Source: JBOFWL01 sp051653605 (lineage in GTDB: Bacteria > Spirochaetota > Brevinematia > Brevinematales > Brevinemataceae). Taken from it: a DNA stretch of 64,000 nt. Where the stretch lies: assembly GCA_051653605.1 (NCBI GenBank), contig JBOFWL010000145.1:468698-532697 (forward strand). Direction: 5' to 3'. The translations under genes and the position numbers were made by a program. Below, one piece after another: positions 45,472 through 54,739 of this stretch (the first letter of the stretch is position 1; every line of letters begins with the position of its first letter). The notes below the pieces were generated by a model that had not been told where the DNA came from, searched no databases, and saw nothing but the letters and a program-made list of their open reading frames with translations.

Positions 45472-45508
45472 TAGAGACAAATTTTGTGAACTGGCTTAGG
45501 AGGCTTTT

Positions 45509-45949
45509 ATGTATTTCAACACCCCCCAATTCTGGTGGTTTGCGGCTTTTGCGTTAGCAGTGGCTGAATATTTTATACCTGGTGTCTTCTTTGTGTTTCT
45601 TGCGTTGGCAGCTGCAATTACAGCTGTTTTAGCAACTCTAGGGCTAAGTATAATCTCTCTTCAATTGATTATTTTCGGGATTTTATCGGTGGTTTTACTT
45701 TTTTTCATGAGGCCTGTTTGGATGAAATTTGCAATGGGTAAAAGCCCTAAAATGGGGGTCGATGCGCTGATCGGAAAAGATGCCCTCGTGGTGGAAGAAA
45801 TCAATAAGCCTAAAGGGCGAATCAAAATTGGGGCTGATTCTTTCCCTGCAAAAACTATTAATGGAGAAAGAGTTGCTGAAGGCTCTTTTGTAATAATCAA
45901 AAATTTTGAAGGAATTACTTGTATTGTTGAGGTCAATCATGAGCGATAA
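45509..45949 (+). CDS. NfeD-family membrane protein
   Basis: A 146-residue protein with two or three membrane segments in the first ~75 residues and an OB-fold domain afterwards (GKDALVVEEINKPKGRIKIGADSFPAK), the short NfeD layout. NfeD partners usually include a flotillin or protease; none adjoins. It overlaps the hisS start by 11 bp, so the two are coupled. Confidence 0.88.
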   Translation: MYFNTPQFWWFAAFALAVAEYFIPGVFFVFLALAAAITAVLATLGLSIISLQLIIFGILSVVLLFFMRPVWMKFAMGKSPKMGVDALIGKDALVVEEINKPKGRIKIGADSFPAKTINGERVAEGSFVIIKNFEGITCIVEVNHER

Positions 45950-47405
45950 AATATCTACCAAGCCTTATCCCGGCACTAGGGATTTTTACCCAGAAGACAT
46001 GCGTTTTCGTGGAATGATGTTTTCAATTATCGAAGGCGTCTGCGAAGATTATGGTTATGAAAAAATTTCTGGGCCTATTTTAGAAAATTTTCAGGTTTAT
46101 GCTGAAAAAAGTGGCGAAGAAATAGCAGAAAAACAACTTTATGTCTTCTCCGATAAGGGAGACCGACGCGTTGCTATCCGCCCCGAGCTTACTCCTACTA
46201 TTGCGCGTATGTATGCCGCTCGTATGGGCGAGCTAGCCCCTATTCAACGTTGGTATTCTATTGAAAATTTTATGCGCTATGAACGTCCTCAAAAGGGGAG
46301 GTTGCGAGAATTTTCCCAAGTTAATATCGACCTCATTGGAGCAGAAGGCCCTTTTGCCGACTTCGAACTGCTCAGATTGGCGCAATCTATTTTTGTTTCG
46401 TTTAACGCCACTAAAGAAATGTACGCTATTAAAATTAATAATCGCCATTTTGTTAATGATGTTCTGCTTAATTATGTGGGCATCGACACCGATAAAATAC
46501 AGGCTTGTGCGCGTATTATCGATAAAAAAGATAAGATTTCTATCGAAGATTTTACTCAACTTTTAAGCGAAGAGGGGCTTTCTGCTGATCATATTCAACG
46601 ATTGATCTCTTGTTTTGATATGAGTTTTGATGAGCTTGCAAAGAAGGCAGAAGGACAAGGATCTAAAGAGATAGAAGATATTCTTAGCCTAGGAAAAGAG
46701 ATTTTTGGCGATGATAACCCCCTTGTTTTCGATTTTTCTGTTGTGAGAGGGCTTGCTTACTACACTGGATTAGTCTTTGAAGCCTACGATCGCAATCCAG
46801 ACAACCCACGAGCTCTTTTTGGTGGGGGTCGCTATGATAAACTAGTCGATATCTTTAGTAAAACTCCTGTCTCAGGGGTGGGTTTTGCTATCGGAGACGT
46901 CACTTTTGAGCTTTTCTTAAGAGGAAACGGGCTTCTCTCGGATGAGGATCTCCGCTATCGCCGGCATGTGATTGCTGTGGATTCTTCGGTGCCCTTGCCT
47001 CTTTTTCATAAAATTGCCGACAATCTTAAATCGGTACGCACTATCTATGAGGAATGCCTCAATATGATAGAACAAATTAATCACGATCATCACCACGACT
47101 CTCATGGCGAGGGTGATTCTTGCGGGCATACGGATCAGCTCAAAAACATTATGAAACACCTTCATAAGAACGCTTATTTCGATTCTGCCTGCGAACCAGA
47201 AGATTGGACTATCCCCTCTTTAATCGAAATCTATCCAGATCCTAGAGTGCCTTTGGGTAAACAGCTTCAATATGCAAACAAAGCTAAAGCAGACTACGTA
47301 TGGATTTGTGGCCAGCCCGAGCTTACACGCGGCGTTATTAAGCGTAAAAGCATGGCTTCCGGGACGGAAGTTGAATTTGATCTAGCTACGTTTGAAGTTT
47401 ATTAA
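45939..47405 (+). CDS. hisS: Histidyl-tRNA synthetase with His-rich insert
   Basis: A 488-residue class II synthetase. FGGGRYDKL, VVRGLAYYTGLVFE and RYERPQKGRLREFSQVNID mark HisRS rather than HisZ. The C-terminal anticodon domain is interrupted by ~50 extra residues, including HDHHHD at 382-387, His389, Cys395 and His397, a metal-binding-like loop I have not seen in standard HisRS. The domain resumes with YPDPRVPLGKQLQYANKA. The start at 45939 has TTGAGG upstream and overlaps nfeD by 11 bp; an ATG at 45906 is in frame but earlier. Charging tRNA-His is secure; role of the insert is unknown. Confidence 0.94.
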   Translation: MSDKISTKPYPGTRDFYPEDMRFRGMMFSIIEGVCEDYGYEKISGPILENFQVYAEKSGEEIAEKQLYVFSDKGDRRVAIRPELTPTIARMYAARMGELAPIQRWYSIENFMRYERPQKGRLREFSQVNIDLIGAEGPFADFELLRLAQSIFVSFNATKEMYAIKINNRHFVNDVLLNYVGIDTDKIQACARIIDKKDKISIEDFTQLLSEEGLSADHIQRLISCFDMSFDELAKKAEGQGSKEIEDILSLGKEIFGDDNPLVFDFSVVRGLAYYTGLVFEAYDRNPDNPRALFGGGRYDKLVDIFSKTPVSGVGFAIGDVTFELFLRGNGLLSDEDLRYRRHVIAVDSSVPLPLFHKIADNLKSVRTIYEECLNMIEQINHDHHHDSHGEGDSCGHTDQLKNIMKHLHKNAYFDSACEPEDWTIPSLIEIYPDPRVPLGKQLQYANKAKADYVWICGQPELTRGVIKRKSMASGTEVEFDLATFEVY

Positions 47406-47408
47406 AAA

Positions 47409-47436
47409 AAAAAGCCCCTATTAAGGGGCTTTTTTA
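47409..47436. terminator. Bidirectional terminator after hisS
   Basis: Stem AAAAAGCCCCT / AGGGGCTTTTT around ATTA, between hisS (+) and the YfhO-like gene (-). Confidence 0.9.
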
Positions 47437-47442
47437 TGATTT

Positions 47443-49956
47443 TTATTTTTGAGGTGAAGAAGAATTGGGGTTTTCAGTCTTTACTTGAAGTGTATTTTTC
47501 AGGTTGTAAACAAACGCCACAATTGCAGCGATGATCCCTAGCAAGATAATAATTCTTGCTAATAATAATCCCACTACAGGTCGATGATAAAATATTTCGA
47601 TTTCTTGTGCATATGCCGGTACGCGAAACCCTTGCTGGATGGCATTCACACGCGTAATGTCGGCGGGGATGCCATCTATCCTTGCTTGCCAGCCTTCATC
47701 ATAAAGCTCACCAAATATAAGCATTCTGTCTTCATTTAGGTTTTGAGGCCTTACAATATAAGAATTAAAACCTGTTTGTTCCACTAGAGGAGTGTAAACA
47801 GTTGTGTCGCTAGAAATTAGAGCCTCTCCGTTATCTAAAGCTATGGGTTGATACAAAGCAAAATTCTTCAGGTTTTGTGACATCATATCGACAGGAATTA
47901 ATTCTGAAGTGGTTTTCACCCCTTTTGTAAGGGCAAAACGAGGGTAGGAAAGATTCAAACGATAGACGTATACCATTCCCTGAAGCCCTTGAACGTTGGT
48001 GATAAGTTCGGCGTCTTGCGCTAATTGAGGAGCAAAAACCTCAAGCAGTTGTCCATCCACCAAGATGCGATCGACATTGGCCATAAACCAAAGCCTTTTA
48101 TTCATTTCCCATATATCAGCATTTTGGTTGTATGCTGAAACGCTATCAACAGGTGCCTTGAAAAAACCTTTATAAGCGTCATCAAGACGAGAAATAGGGA
48201 TACGCCCAAAGCTTCGGATGTCATAATAGGGGAAACTATAGGTTAAATCGTAGTTGTTAAGCCCATAAAGCCCTTGCTCATACACAGAACCCATAGGCCA
48301 ATCGGGGTTATTTTGCAGGTTGGGGATGAAAAAACTTCCGCTAACACGTTGTAAAGGCGTTTGAGTTGTTTGCAAGTAGTCGATGAGGGGGGTTCTTTGA
48401 TAGAATTGAGCCTCATTTACATAAGTTTTCGCCACATAAGGGCGGTTTGAATGATATAAGTTAACCGCAGAAAGAATAATGATTAACGTGCTTGCAATTC
48501 GGGTATTAATCCATTTTTGGTGCGATGCCACCACCACAGAACATAAACCAAGAAAAAGCAACGTCATATTGATGACAGCATTCAGCCTCATTGTAACAGC
48601 TGCGTTGATGGCTGCACGATTTCGCCCCAAGACAGCTCGGATAGAACCATCATCACCACCTTGCGTGATCAAAAATAGTACCAACCACAATATCGATGCT
48701 CCCAATGCTATTCCCAGACCATAAAGCACGAAAGTTTTGGTTTTTTTACGAGCATCGAGGGTGTCATCCCATAATTCCCACAAGCCTTGAAAGCCCATAG
48801 AGGCGACCACTGTCCAACAAAGCCCTGTAATACTTAAAAATTTTGCCGGAACTCGTAGCCTATTCATCCCTGGAAGGTGATACCACAACCAGAAGAATGG
48901 AGTGCCAGGAAAATACTTGCCAAAAGCCAATAACAACGCTATAAAACCAGCAATAAAAAAGAAAAGCATTTGCCGACGTTTCTTATCATTCTTAAAAAGA
49001 AGAAAAAATCCAAGAATAGTAAATACAATGAGGAAAAAACCTAGTGAATCGGTGTTTCCAGATAGAGGTTTGTCGCCCCAATAAGGCGCTTCGGCGTCGT
49101 TGCTGGCTAGGCCATGATAGCCAAAGGCAAGGCTGTCGATGAGCTCTTTAGGAGGAAAACTCCACGATGTTGAAAACTCCCAAGACCCCTGCTGAGATGC
49201 AAATTCCGATGTAGACCAGAAACGATATGCTGGAAAATAGATTACTGCACCAATTAAACCTGCCAATACGAAAAATGGGAGAAGTTTTTTCCAAAAATCG
49301 GCTTTGATAAAGCCTTTCTTAAAGGCAAAGGTTTCATTTTGAAATAGTAAGTAGATCACCCAAGCAGCACCTAGTACAGACCCATAAATTGCCCGTTGAG
49401 GCTCGCCGAGAATCATTTGAGACCAGAAAATCCCAGCCCAAAGTGCAGCTAAGGCTTTCTTCCATAATTCTTTGTCTTTGCAAATAACCGTTAATGCCCA
49501 AAGAAAACCAGGCGTCATGGGTACAGCAGAGATAGCAGGTGCATGCCCGCTAAAGACTAACGAGAAAACATGAGGTAGCAAACTATAAGAAAGTGCTCCA
49601 AAAAGTGCAGCCTCTCTTTTAATATCTAATTTTCTTAAAAAACCGTAACTTACTCCCATGGAAATCACCAATGCAGAAGTAAATACCCATACAACTTTAT
49701 TACTTTGCGTAAGCGCTAGTACTGTTGTGTAGAGATCGGGGTTGGGCACATTGAATACGTATCCTAGCCAATATACAGGAAAAAAGTGAAAGCCTTGCCC
49801 ACTTTCTAACGATCGGAGCATCATCATACGCATTGAGATGTTGTCGTCCACCCCTTGGAGAACAAGCCCTGAAAAGCTCTCTCTGAATAGGAACGCTGCA
49901 ATGATGATTCCTAATACAATATTTATTGCCCCGAAAAACGAAATTCTTTGTTTCAT
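47443..49956 (-). CDS. YfhO-like polytopic membrane protein
   Basis: An 837-residue protein with about 13 hydrophobic helices in the first ~540 residues and one near the C-terminus, plus an extracytoplasmic region between. The C-terminal GELYDEGWQARIDGIPADITRVN block is typical of YfhO and related GT-C glycosyltransferase-like proteins. Bacillus YfhO adds sugars to lipoteichoic acid; what this one uses is unknown. Start 49956 has AGAGG upstream; longer in-frame readings begin in the promoter region. It is divergent from mtnN. Confidence 0.8.
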   Translation of the reverse strand: MKQRISFFGAINIVLGIIIAAFLFRESFSGLVLQGVDDNISMRMMMLRSLESGQGFHFFPVYWLGYVFNVPNPDLYTTVLALTQSNKVVWVFTSALVISMGVSYGFLRKLDIKREAALFGALSYSLLPHVFSLVFSGHAPAISAVPMTPGFLWALTVICKDKELWKKALAALWAGIFWSQMILGEPQRAIYGSVLGAAWVIYLLFQNETFAFKKGFIKADFWKKLLPFFVLAGLIGAVIYFPAYRFWSTSEFASQQGSWEFSTSWSFPPKELIDSLAFGYHGLASNDAEAPYWGDKPLSGNTDSLGFFLIVFTILGFFLLFKNDKKRRQMLFFFIAGFIALLLAFGKYFPGTPFFWLWYHLPGMNRLRVPAKFLSITGLCWTVVASMGFQGLWELWDDTLDARKKTKTFVLYGLGIALGASILWLVLFLITQGGDDGSIRAVLGRNRAAINAAVTMRLNAVINMTLLFLGLCSVVVASHQKWINTRIASTLIIILSAVNLYHSNRPYVAKTYVNEAQFYQRTPLIDYLQTTQTPLQRVSGSFFIPNLQNNPDWPMGSVYEQGLYGLNNYDLTYSFPYYDIRSFGRIPISRLDDAYKGFFKAPVDSVSAYNQNADIWEMNKRLWFMANVDRILVDGQLLEVFAPQLAQDAELITNVQGLQGMVYVYRLNLSYPRFALTKGVKTTSELIPVDMMSQNLKNFALYQPIALDNGEALISSDTTVYTPLVEQTGFNSYIVRPQNLNEDRMLIFGELYDEGWQARIDGIPADITRVNAIQQGFRVPAYAQEIEIFYHRPVVGLLLARIIILLGIIAAIVAFVYNLKNTLQVKTENPNSSSPQK

Positions 49957-50028
49957 AAAAGCCTCTATTATGATTACTTCTTTCTTAGATAGTATTATCA
50001 TAGACGATGCAATTTTTGTCAATATCCC

Positions 50029-50057
50029 TTGCTTTGATAGTTAAAGCGTGGTATAAT
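50029..50057 (+). promoter_or_regulatory. mtnN promoter
   Basis: TTGCTT, 17-bp spacer, TATAAT, then GGGAGAA and the ATG at 50081. Confidence 0.75.
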
Positions 50058-50080
50058 AATACGTATTTCGGGAGAATCTT

Positions 50081-50773
50081 ATGATCGGTCTTGTTGGAGC
50101 TATGGAAGAGGAAATCACTCTTCTTAGAGAATATATTAAAAATATAAAAAATATTGAATACGCTGGAACCATCTTTTATCAGGGTGAACTTAATGGGATA
50201 CCCGTTGTGCTTTGTAAATCGGGAGTGGGCAAGGTTAATGCTGCCTGCACCGCCGTATTGATGGTTCTCCATTTTAAAGCAACAAGCCTTATCTTTAGTG
50301 GTATTGCAGGGGCTGTGTCTCCAGTGCTTAATATCGGTGATATCGTTATCGCAGAGGATACCCTCTATCATGATATGGATGTAACAGCATTAGGCTGGGA
50401 ATTGTCTAAAATCCCCGATGAGTCGGCCTCTGTTTTTGCTTGCGATTCTAAGCTATCTTCTATTCTAATGGAGCAGGGTCAGAGTATTTTTGGGTCAGAG
50501 TGCATGTATCGAGGGCGTATTATTTCGGGAGATCAATTTATCGCCGATAAAAAAAGAGTTGCGTTTTTTTACCAGAAATTTCAGGCAATGGCTGTAGACA
50601 TGGAAAGCGCCGCTTTCGCCCATGCCGCTGCTAAACTTCGTATTCCCTGCAGTATTATTCGTTCTATTAGTGATAAATCGGATGACTCGGCTACTATCGA
50701 TTATCCTTCTTTTGCAAAGGCTTCCGCTTTGAGATCGTCTCAACTTATTGTTAATGCTATTACTTCTATATAA
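50081..50773 (+). CDS. mtnN: 5'-methylthioadenosine/S-adenosylhomocysteine nucleosidase
   Basis: A 230-residue MTAN with VGAMEEEI at the N-terminus, SGIAGAV, SGDQFI and the MESAAFAH base-binding element, then RSISDKSDDSA carrying the catalytic Asp. It cleaves SAH and MTA, recycling products of AdoMet use such as DNA methylation. The nitroreductase follows 12 bp later. Secure. Confidence 0.96.
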   Translation: MIGLVGAMEEEITLLREYIKNIKNIEYAGTIFYQGELNGIPVVLCKSGVGKVNAACTAVLMVLHFKATSLIFSGIAGAVSPVLNIGDIVIAEDTLYHDMDVTALGWELSKIPDESASVFACDSKLSSILMEQGQSIFGSECMYRGRIISGDQFIADKKRVAFFYQKFQAMAVDMESAAFAHAAAKLRIPCSIIRSISDKSDDSATIDYPSFAKASALRSSQLIVNAITSI

Positions 50774-50785
50774 AAAGGAGATAAG

Positions 50786-51535
50786 ATGAATTTAGAATCG
50801 ATGAAAGAGCGGCACACAGTCCGCCAATATGATGTTAATCGCCCCGTTAGCGACGAAGTGCTCAATGAAGTTTTAGCCGCAACGCGACAAGCCCCAACAG
50901 CAATAGGGGCTCAAAATGTCAGTGTTATTGTTGTAAAAGAGCAGGAATCTCGAAACTACGTGATGGAGCATAGCCGAGGAGCCAGAGGCCTCCAACAATT
51001 CATCGGCGAGGCTCCCGTTCTCTTAATCTTCCTCATCGACTTCTATAAAGTCGACCAAGGAATGAAACTCTCTGGAAATTCAATAGCCATTCAACAAAAC
51101 ATTAACGGTATTGTAACCGGCGTGACAGATGTTGGCATCGCTTTAGGTGCTGCAACAGTCGCAGCAGAGGCTTTGGGGCTTGGTACTTGTATTTTGGGAA
51201 GTATCCGCAATAATGATATGGAAGCTTTTATTAAATATTTTAATATTCCTCAATATGCGTTCCCCGTATGTGCAATGACGATAGGCTATCCTAGCGTCGA
51301 AGACAACAAAGTTGGCACAAAACCTCGCTTGCCAATGAATTTTTTCGCTCATAACGAAAAATATGATACGTCTATCTATGCAAATTTGGCTGATGTTGTC
51401 GCTAAAAATGAAAAAGAGCTTTCCGAGTGGGCTGGACAACCCCTAAGCTGGGTGGATTACCCTAATATGGCTTATAGCCAAGCCCGTCACGAGCATATAA
51501 ATAAAAATTTAAAATCTCAAGGCTTTACATTCTAG
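50786..51535 (+). CDS. Nitroreductase-family FMN oxidoreductase
   Basis: A 249-residue flavoprotein. ERHTVRQYDVNRPVSDEVL and RQAPTAIGAQNVSV form the FMN phosphate-binding start, followed by AAEALGLGTCILGSIR and the GYP element after. It resembles the NfsA/NfrA2 group reducing quinones or nitro compounds with NAD(P)H. Natural substrate unknown. AAAAGGAG upstream; co-transcribed with mtnN. Confidence 0.9.
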   Translation: MNLESMKERHTVRQYDVNRPVSDEVLNEVLAATRQAPTAIGAQNVSVIVVKEQESRNYVMEHSRGARGLQQFIGEAPVLLIFLIDFYKVDQGMKLSGNSIAIQQNINGIVTGVTDVGIALGAATVAAEALGLGTCILGSIRNNDMEAFIKYFNIPQYAFPVCAMTIGYPSVEDNKVGTKPRLPMNFFAHNEKYDTSIYANLADVVAKNEKELSEWAGQPLSWVDYPNMAYSQARHEHINKNLKSQGFTF

Positions 51536-51639
51536 ATTGCAAAGGTAATTTGCTATAGTTAGAAAATAGCAGTCAAAGGGAAATTTTCATAAATTACTTA
51601 CAAAAACAAACCGAAAGGTTCTATTTCTAAGGGGAAGAT

Positions 51640-52617
51640 ATGCGGAAAGACCAGGGTCTTAAAATTATTAGTGGTCGTAGTAATAGTGGACTAGCTCGAG
51701 ATATTGCCTCATACATGGGGACTAGCCTTGCTGAGGTATTTATTACAGAGTTTGCAGATAACGAAATCTTTGTTCGCATAGAAGAAGATATTCGAGGACG
51801 AGATGTGTTTATTGTGCAGTCTACGTCAAATCCTGGTCACCAAAATTTGTTTGAATTACTTGTTATTATCGATGCCCTTCGTCGAGCTTCTGCAGGACAG
51901 ATCACCGCGGTGGTGCCTTATTATGGGTATGCTCGTCAAGAAAGAAAATCGGAATCTCGAGTGCCAATTACAGCTAAGCTTGTAGCAAATCTTTTGACAA
52001 CAGCTGGGGCAGATCGTATTGTAGGTATGGATTTACATGCGGCACAAATCCAAGGCTTCTTTGATATTCCTTTCGACCACCTTTATGCTCAGTCTATTTT
52101 TCTTGATCACGCATTAAAAAATCTTAAAATTAACTCTGATTGGGTTGCAGTGTCTCCCGATGTTGGTGGATTAGAACGCGCACGTAGCTATGCAAAGCGT
52201 TTTCAGGGTGGAATTGCTGTTTTTGATAAGCGTCGAGAAAAGAAAAATAAGGCAGAAGTTTTAAATCTTATCGGAGATGTTGCAGACCAGCATTGTCTTC
52301 TTCTTGATGATATGATCGATACAGGGGGCACGATTGCTCAGGCTGCCGATCGCCTAAAAACAAACTTCGGGGCAAAAAGTGTTCATATTATGGCAACACA
52401 CGCATTGTTTTCGGGAAATGCCGTTGAAAAATTACTTGAATGCGGTGCAGATAGCATTGTGGTTACCGATTCTATCGTAATTCCCCAAGAAAAAAGAGAT
52501 GTGCTAGGCGATAAACTGGTTGTTCTTAGCTCTGCACCTCTTTTTGGTGAGGCAATAGAGCGAATTTTTTCTAATAAATCGGTGTCATCGCTCTTTCATC
52601 AATCTAAAAAAGTCTAA
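51640..52617 (+). CDS. prs: Ribose-phosphate pyrophosphokinase
   Basis: A 325-residue PRPP synthase supplying nucleotide and histidine precursors. Family blocks: FADNEIFVRIEEDIRGRDVF, VPYYGYARQERK, MDLHAAQIQGFF and the PRPP loop DDMIDTGGT. TAGT-type -10 sequences occur upstream (TATAGT near 51554), but no good -35 was found. AAGGGGA precedes the ATG. A weak terminator hairpin follows. Confidence 0.96.
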   Translation: MRKDQGLKIISGRSNSGLARDIASYMGTSLAEVFITEFADNEIFVRIEEDIRGRDVFIVQSTSNPGHQNLFELLVIIDALRRASAGQITAVVPYYGYARQERKSESRVPITAKLVANLLTTAGADRIVGMDLHAAQIQGFFDIPFDHLYAQSIFLDHALKNLKINSDWVAVSPDVGGLERARSYAKRFQGGIAVFDKRREKKNKAEVLNLIGDVADQHCLLLDDMIDTGGTIAQAADRLKTNFGAKSVHIMATHALFSGNAVEKLLECGADSIVVTDSIVIPQEKRDVLGDKLVVLSSAPLFGEAIERIFSNKSVSSLFHQSKKV

Positions 52618-52619
52618 TT

Positions 52620-52657
52620 AAAAGGCCTTTCTCTGGTAAAGAGGAAGGCTTTTCTTG
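52620..52657 (+). terminator. Probable terminator after prs
   Basis: AAAAGGCCTTTCTCT pairs with AGAGGAAGGCTTTT with one bulge and a short GGTA loop, followed by TTCTTG. Weaker than the others; the dciA promoter begins inside its tail. Confidence 0.5.
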
Positions 52658-52683
52658 AAAAAAAACGAAAAATTGTGTAATAT
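52655..52683 (+). promoter_or_regulatory. dciA-tilS promoter, leaderless arrangement
   Basis: TTGAAA (52655-52660), 17-bp spacer, TAATAT (52678-52683); ATG at 52689, five bases on, without a ribosome site. Confidence 0.65.
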
Positions 52684-52688
52684 AAAGT

Positions 52689-53174
52689 ATGTCAAATAAA
52701 CGATTTCCGAGAACCTATTTTTCTCTAGGGCCTTTGTTGCAGCCTTTATTAAGTCGAATCCCAGCTCATATCCGTATTTTGGGAGAACTTCGCCTTCATT
52801 GGGAGGATTATGCAGGAGAACGAATTGCCGCTCATAGTGTGCCTGCTTTCCTCGATGCACAGACTCGCAAACTAACTATCTATTGCGACTCTCCCGAGTG
52901 GAATACAGGCATTACAACAAATGCTTCTTCACTTTTGATGCGTTTTCCTAAACATATGGAAATTAATAGCTTACGCTGTATTCTTAAAAAAACAAATATG
53001 CCTGTGCGGTTTAAAAAACCAATCGTAGAGAGTAATCCTCTTCCTCCCCTCACTCCTCAAGAAGAAGCCCAATTGGATGAGGAAATTCAAGCATATAAGC
53101 TCGATGATGAAACAGCTCAGGCAACCAAAGACTACCTTAGCCTCTGCCTAAGAATGAGGCGAAAACATGGATAG
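52689..53174 (+). CDS. DciA-like (DUF721) protein
   Basis: A 161-residue protein. Its first 90 residues fit the DUF721/DciA fold: GELRLHWEDYAGERIAAHSVP, then LTIYCDSPEWNTGIT and a helix with SLLMRFP. DciA helps load or position the replicative helicase in bacteria without DnaC. A charged C-terminal tail follows. It overlaps tilS by 8 bp. No ribosome site; the mRNA appears leaderless. Family reasonably sure, role by homology. Confidence 0.75.
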   Translation: MSNKRFPRTYFSLGPLLQPLLSRIPAHIRILGELRLHWEDYAGERIAAHSVPAFLDAQTRKLTIYCDSPEWNTGITTNASSLLMRFPKHMEINSLRCILKKTNMPVRFKKPIVESNPLPPLTPQEEAQLDEEIQAYKLDDETAQATKDYLSLCLRMRRKHG

Positions 53175-54096
53175 CGAGATTGTAACCCTTATTGAAAAAG
53201 CTCCGAGGATAGTTGTTGGTATTTCTGGTGGAAGAGATTCCATGGCATTGTTGCATCTTTTAAAGCCTTATTATTCAAAGATTTTTGTTTCTCATGTTAA
53301 TTATCAGACGCGTGCCAATTCCGAACTCGAAGAAGCCTTAGTAACTCAAACCTGCCACCAGCATCAGATTGATTTTTCTGTTTTCAAGGCAGAGGGCTGT
53401 AGCCTTGATATGCCAAACTTTGAAGCCCATGCCCGCCGAGTGCGTTACCAATTCTATCAGCAATGCGCAGATAAAATTGAAGCAAGTCTTGTGCTCACCG
53501 CTCAACATAGAAACGACCTTGTTGAAACAGTTTTTCTTCGTTTGCTTCGAGGATCGAATCGCCTCTATATAAAAAAAATTCGAAAATTATCTCCTAACCT
53601 TGTTTTGGCACGCCCTTTGCTTGATTGGTCACGGGATGACATTACAAAATATTGCCAAACAAATAATATTCCTTGGCGGGAAGACGAAAGTAACGACAGC
53701 ACTTATTTTTTGCGTAATTTTCTCAGAAAAGATATTTTGCCTCAATTAAATAATCGAATTTCTAATCTTGATAAACGATTAGCGCTTACAGCTATTATTA
53801 ATCAAGAGGAAAATGATTTTTTAGATAGAGAATCAGCACGGATTAGAGCTGATTTAGGAGACGAGCCTCATGTAAGTGAGTGGCTATCCCTCGAATCTCC
53901 TATTAGGCGTAGGGTTACTGCCCTCTTATTCGAAGAAAACAATCTCCCAAGCCCTGGTTTTCACCAGATGGATGAGATAATTCGTAAAATATCACAAGCT
54001 AAAGGCGGGATTATCCTCTGGCAGGATAAAGGTTGGCAATGGAAGCTTTCAAAAGGGCGCTTAATTTTTATAAAAATGATCCATGCCAGCTCGTAG
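53167..54096 (+). CDS. tilS: tRNA(Ile)-lysidine synthase
   Basis: A 309-residue enzyme that converts C34 of tRNA-Ile(CAU) to lysidine so it reads AUA. The ATP loop SGGRDS is at residues 20-25, LTAQHRNDLVETVFLRLLRG follows, and NDSTYFLRNFLRKDILP is the tRNA-recognition part. It is on the short side because the C-terminal domains are reduced. It overlaps dciA by 8 bp and lies upstream of hpt and ftsH, a common tilS-hpt-ftsH order. Confidence 0.93.
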   Translation: MDSEIVTLIEKAPRIVVGISGGRDSMALLHLLKPYYSKIFVSHVNYQTRANSELEEALVTQTCHQHQIDFSVFKAEGCSLDMPNFEAHARRVRYQFYQQCADKIEASLVLTAQHRNDLVETVFLRLLRGSNRLYIKKIRKLSPNLVLARPLLDWSRDDITKYCQTNNIPWREDESNDSTYFLRNFLRKDILPQLNNRISNLDKRLALTAIINQEENDFLDRESARIRADLGDEPHVSEWLSLESPIRRRVTALLFEENNLPSPGFHQMDEIIRKISQAKGGIILWQDKGWQWKLSKGRLIFIKMIHASS

Positions 54097-54121
54097 AGAG
54101 GATATTTATTTTAGCAAAGAG

Positions 54122-54150
54122 TTGCAAATACCCAAAAAATATTGCATAAT
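54122..54150 (+). promoter_or_regulatory. hpt-ftsH promoter
   Basis: TTGCAA, 17-bp spacer, CATAAT. A small hairpin CCGAT / ATCGG at 54161-54177 lies in the ~50-base leader; role unknown. Confidence 0.7.
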
Positions 54151-54205
54151 ATTGAGGAAGCCGATGCTTTTTATCGGTCATGCCACTTAAAAAAAGAGGA
54201 CGTTT

Positions 54206-54721
54206 ATGGATCTCAAAACGATGATTAGTGCCGACGAAATAGCACGTCGCGTCGATGAAATAGCAGCGTCAATTAATAGTTATATTGATAATAAAGATGC
54301 CGTTATTGTGGCAAACCTGAAAGGTTCTGTTATTTTTTATGCGGATCTTTTTCGCAAGCTTAAAGGCCCTGTTGTGATGGATTTTATTGAAACTCAAAGC
54401 TATCAAGGAGAAACATCTACAGGACATGTAAAAATTATTCGAGATTTAAGTGAAAACGTAGAAGGAAGACGAATTATTTTTGTTGAAGATATCCTCGATA
54501 CTGGGCTTACTTTCGAGCATTTATTAACTCATCTTCGACACTTTCATAAACCTAGTGAAATAAAAATTTGTGTTTTGTTGGATAAACCAGCCAATCGTCA
54601 AGTTGAAATCACTCCCGATTGGATAGGGTTTGAGATTCAAAATCAATTTGTGCTCGGCTATGGACTGGACTACGATCAGCTTTATCGTAATCTTCCCTAC
54701 ATTGCTTACAAAGAAAAATAA
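54206..54721 (+). CDS. hpt: Hypoxanthine phosphoribosyltransferase
   Basis: A 171-residue purine salvage enzyme. The PRPP loop VEDILDTGLT is present, LKGSVIFYADLFRKL fits the N-terminal block, and DFIETQSYQGETSTGHVKI the flexible loop. It makes IMP/GMP from hypoxanthine/guanine. ftsH starts 18 bp downstream after an AAGGAG. Confidence 0.94.
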   Translation: MDLKTMISADEIARRVDEIAASINSYIDNKDAVIVANLKGSVIFYADLFRKLKGPVVMDFIETQSYQGETSTGHVKIIRDLSENVEGRRIIFVEDILDTGLTFEHLLTHLRHFHKPSEIKICVLLDKPANRQVEITPDWIGFEIQNQFVLGYGLDYDQLYRNLPYIAYKEK

Positions 54722-54739
54722 AATAATAAAGGAGCCCCC

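Noticed and set aside
47443..50022. 22 extra N-terminal codons for the YfhO-like gene
   Set aside because: Start at 49956 has AGAGG and opens the first membrane helix; the earlier ATGs lie near the divergent promoter region.
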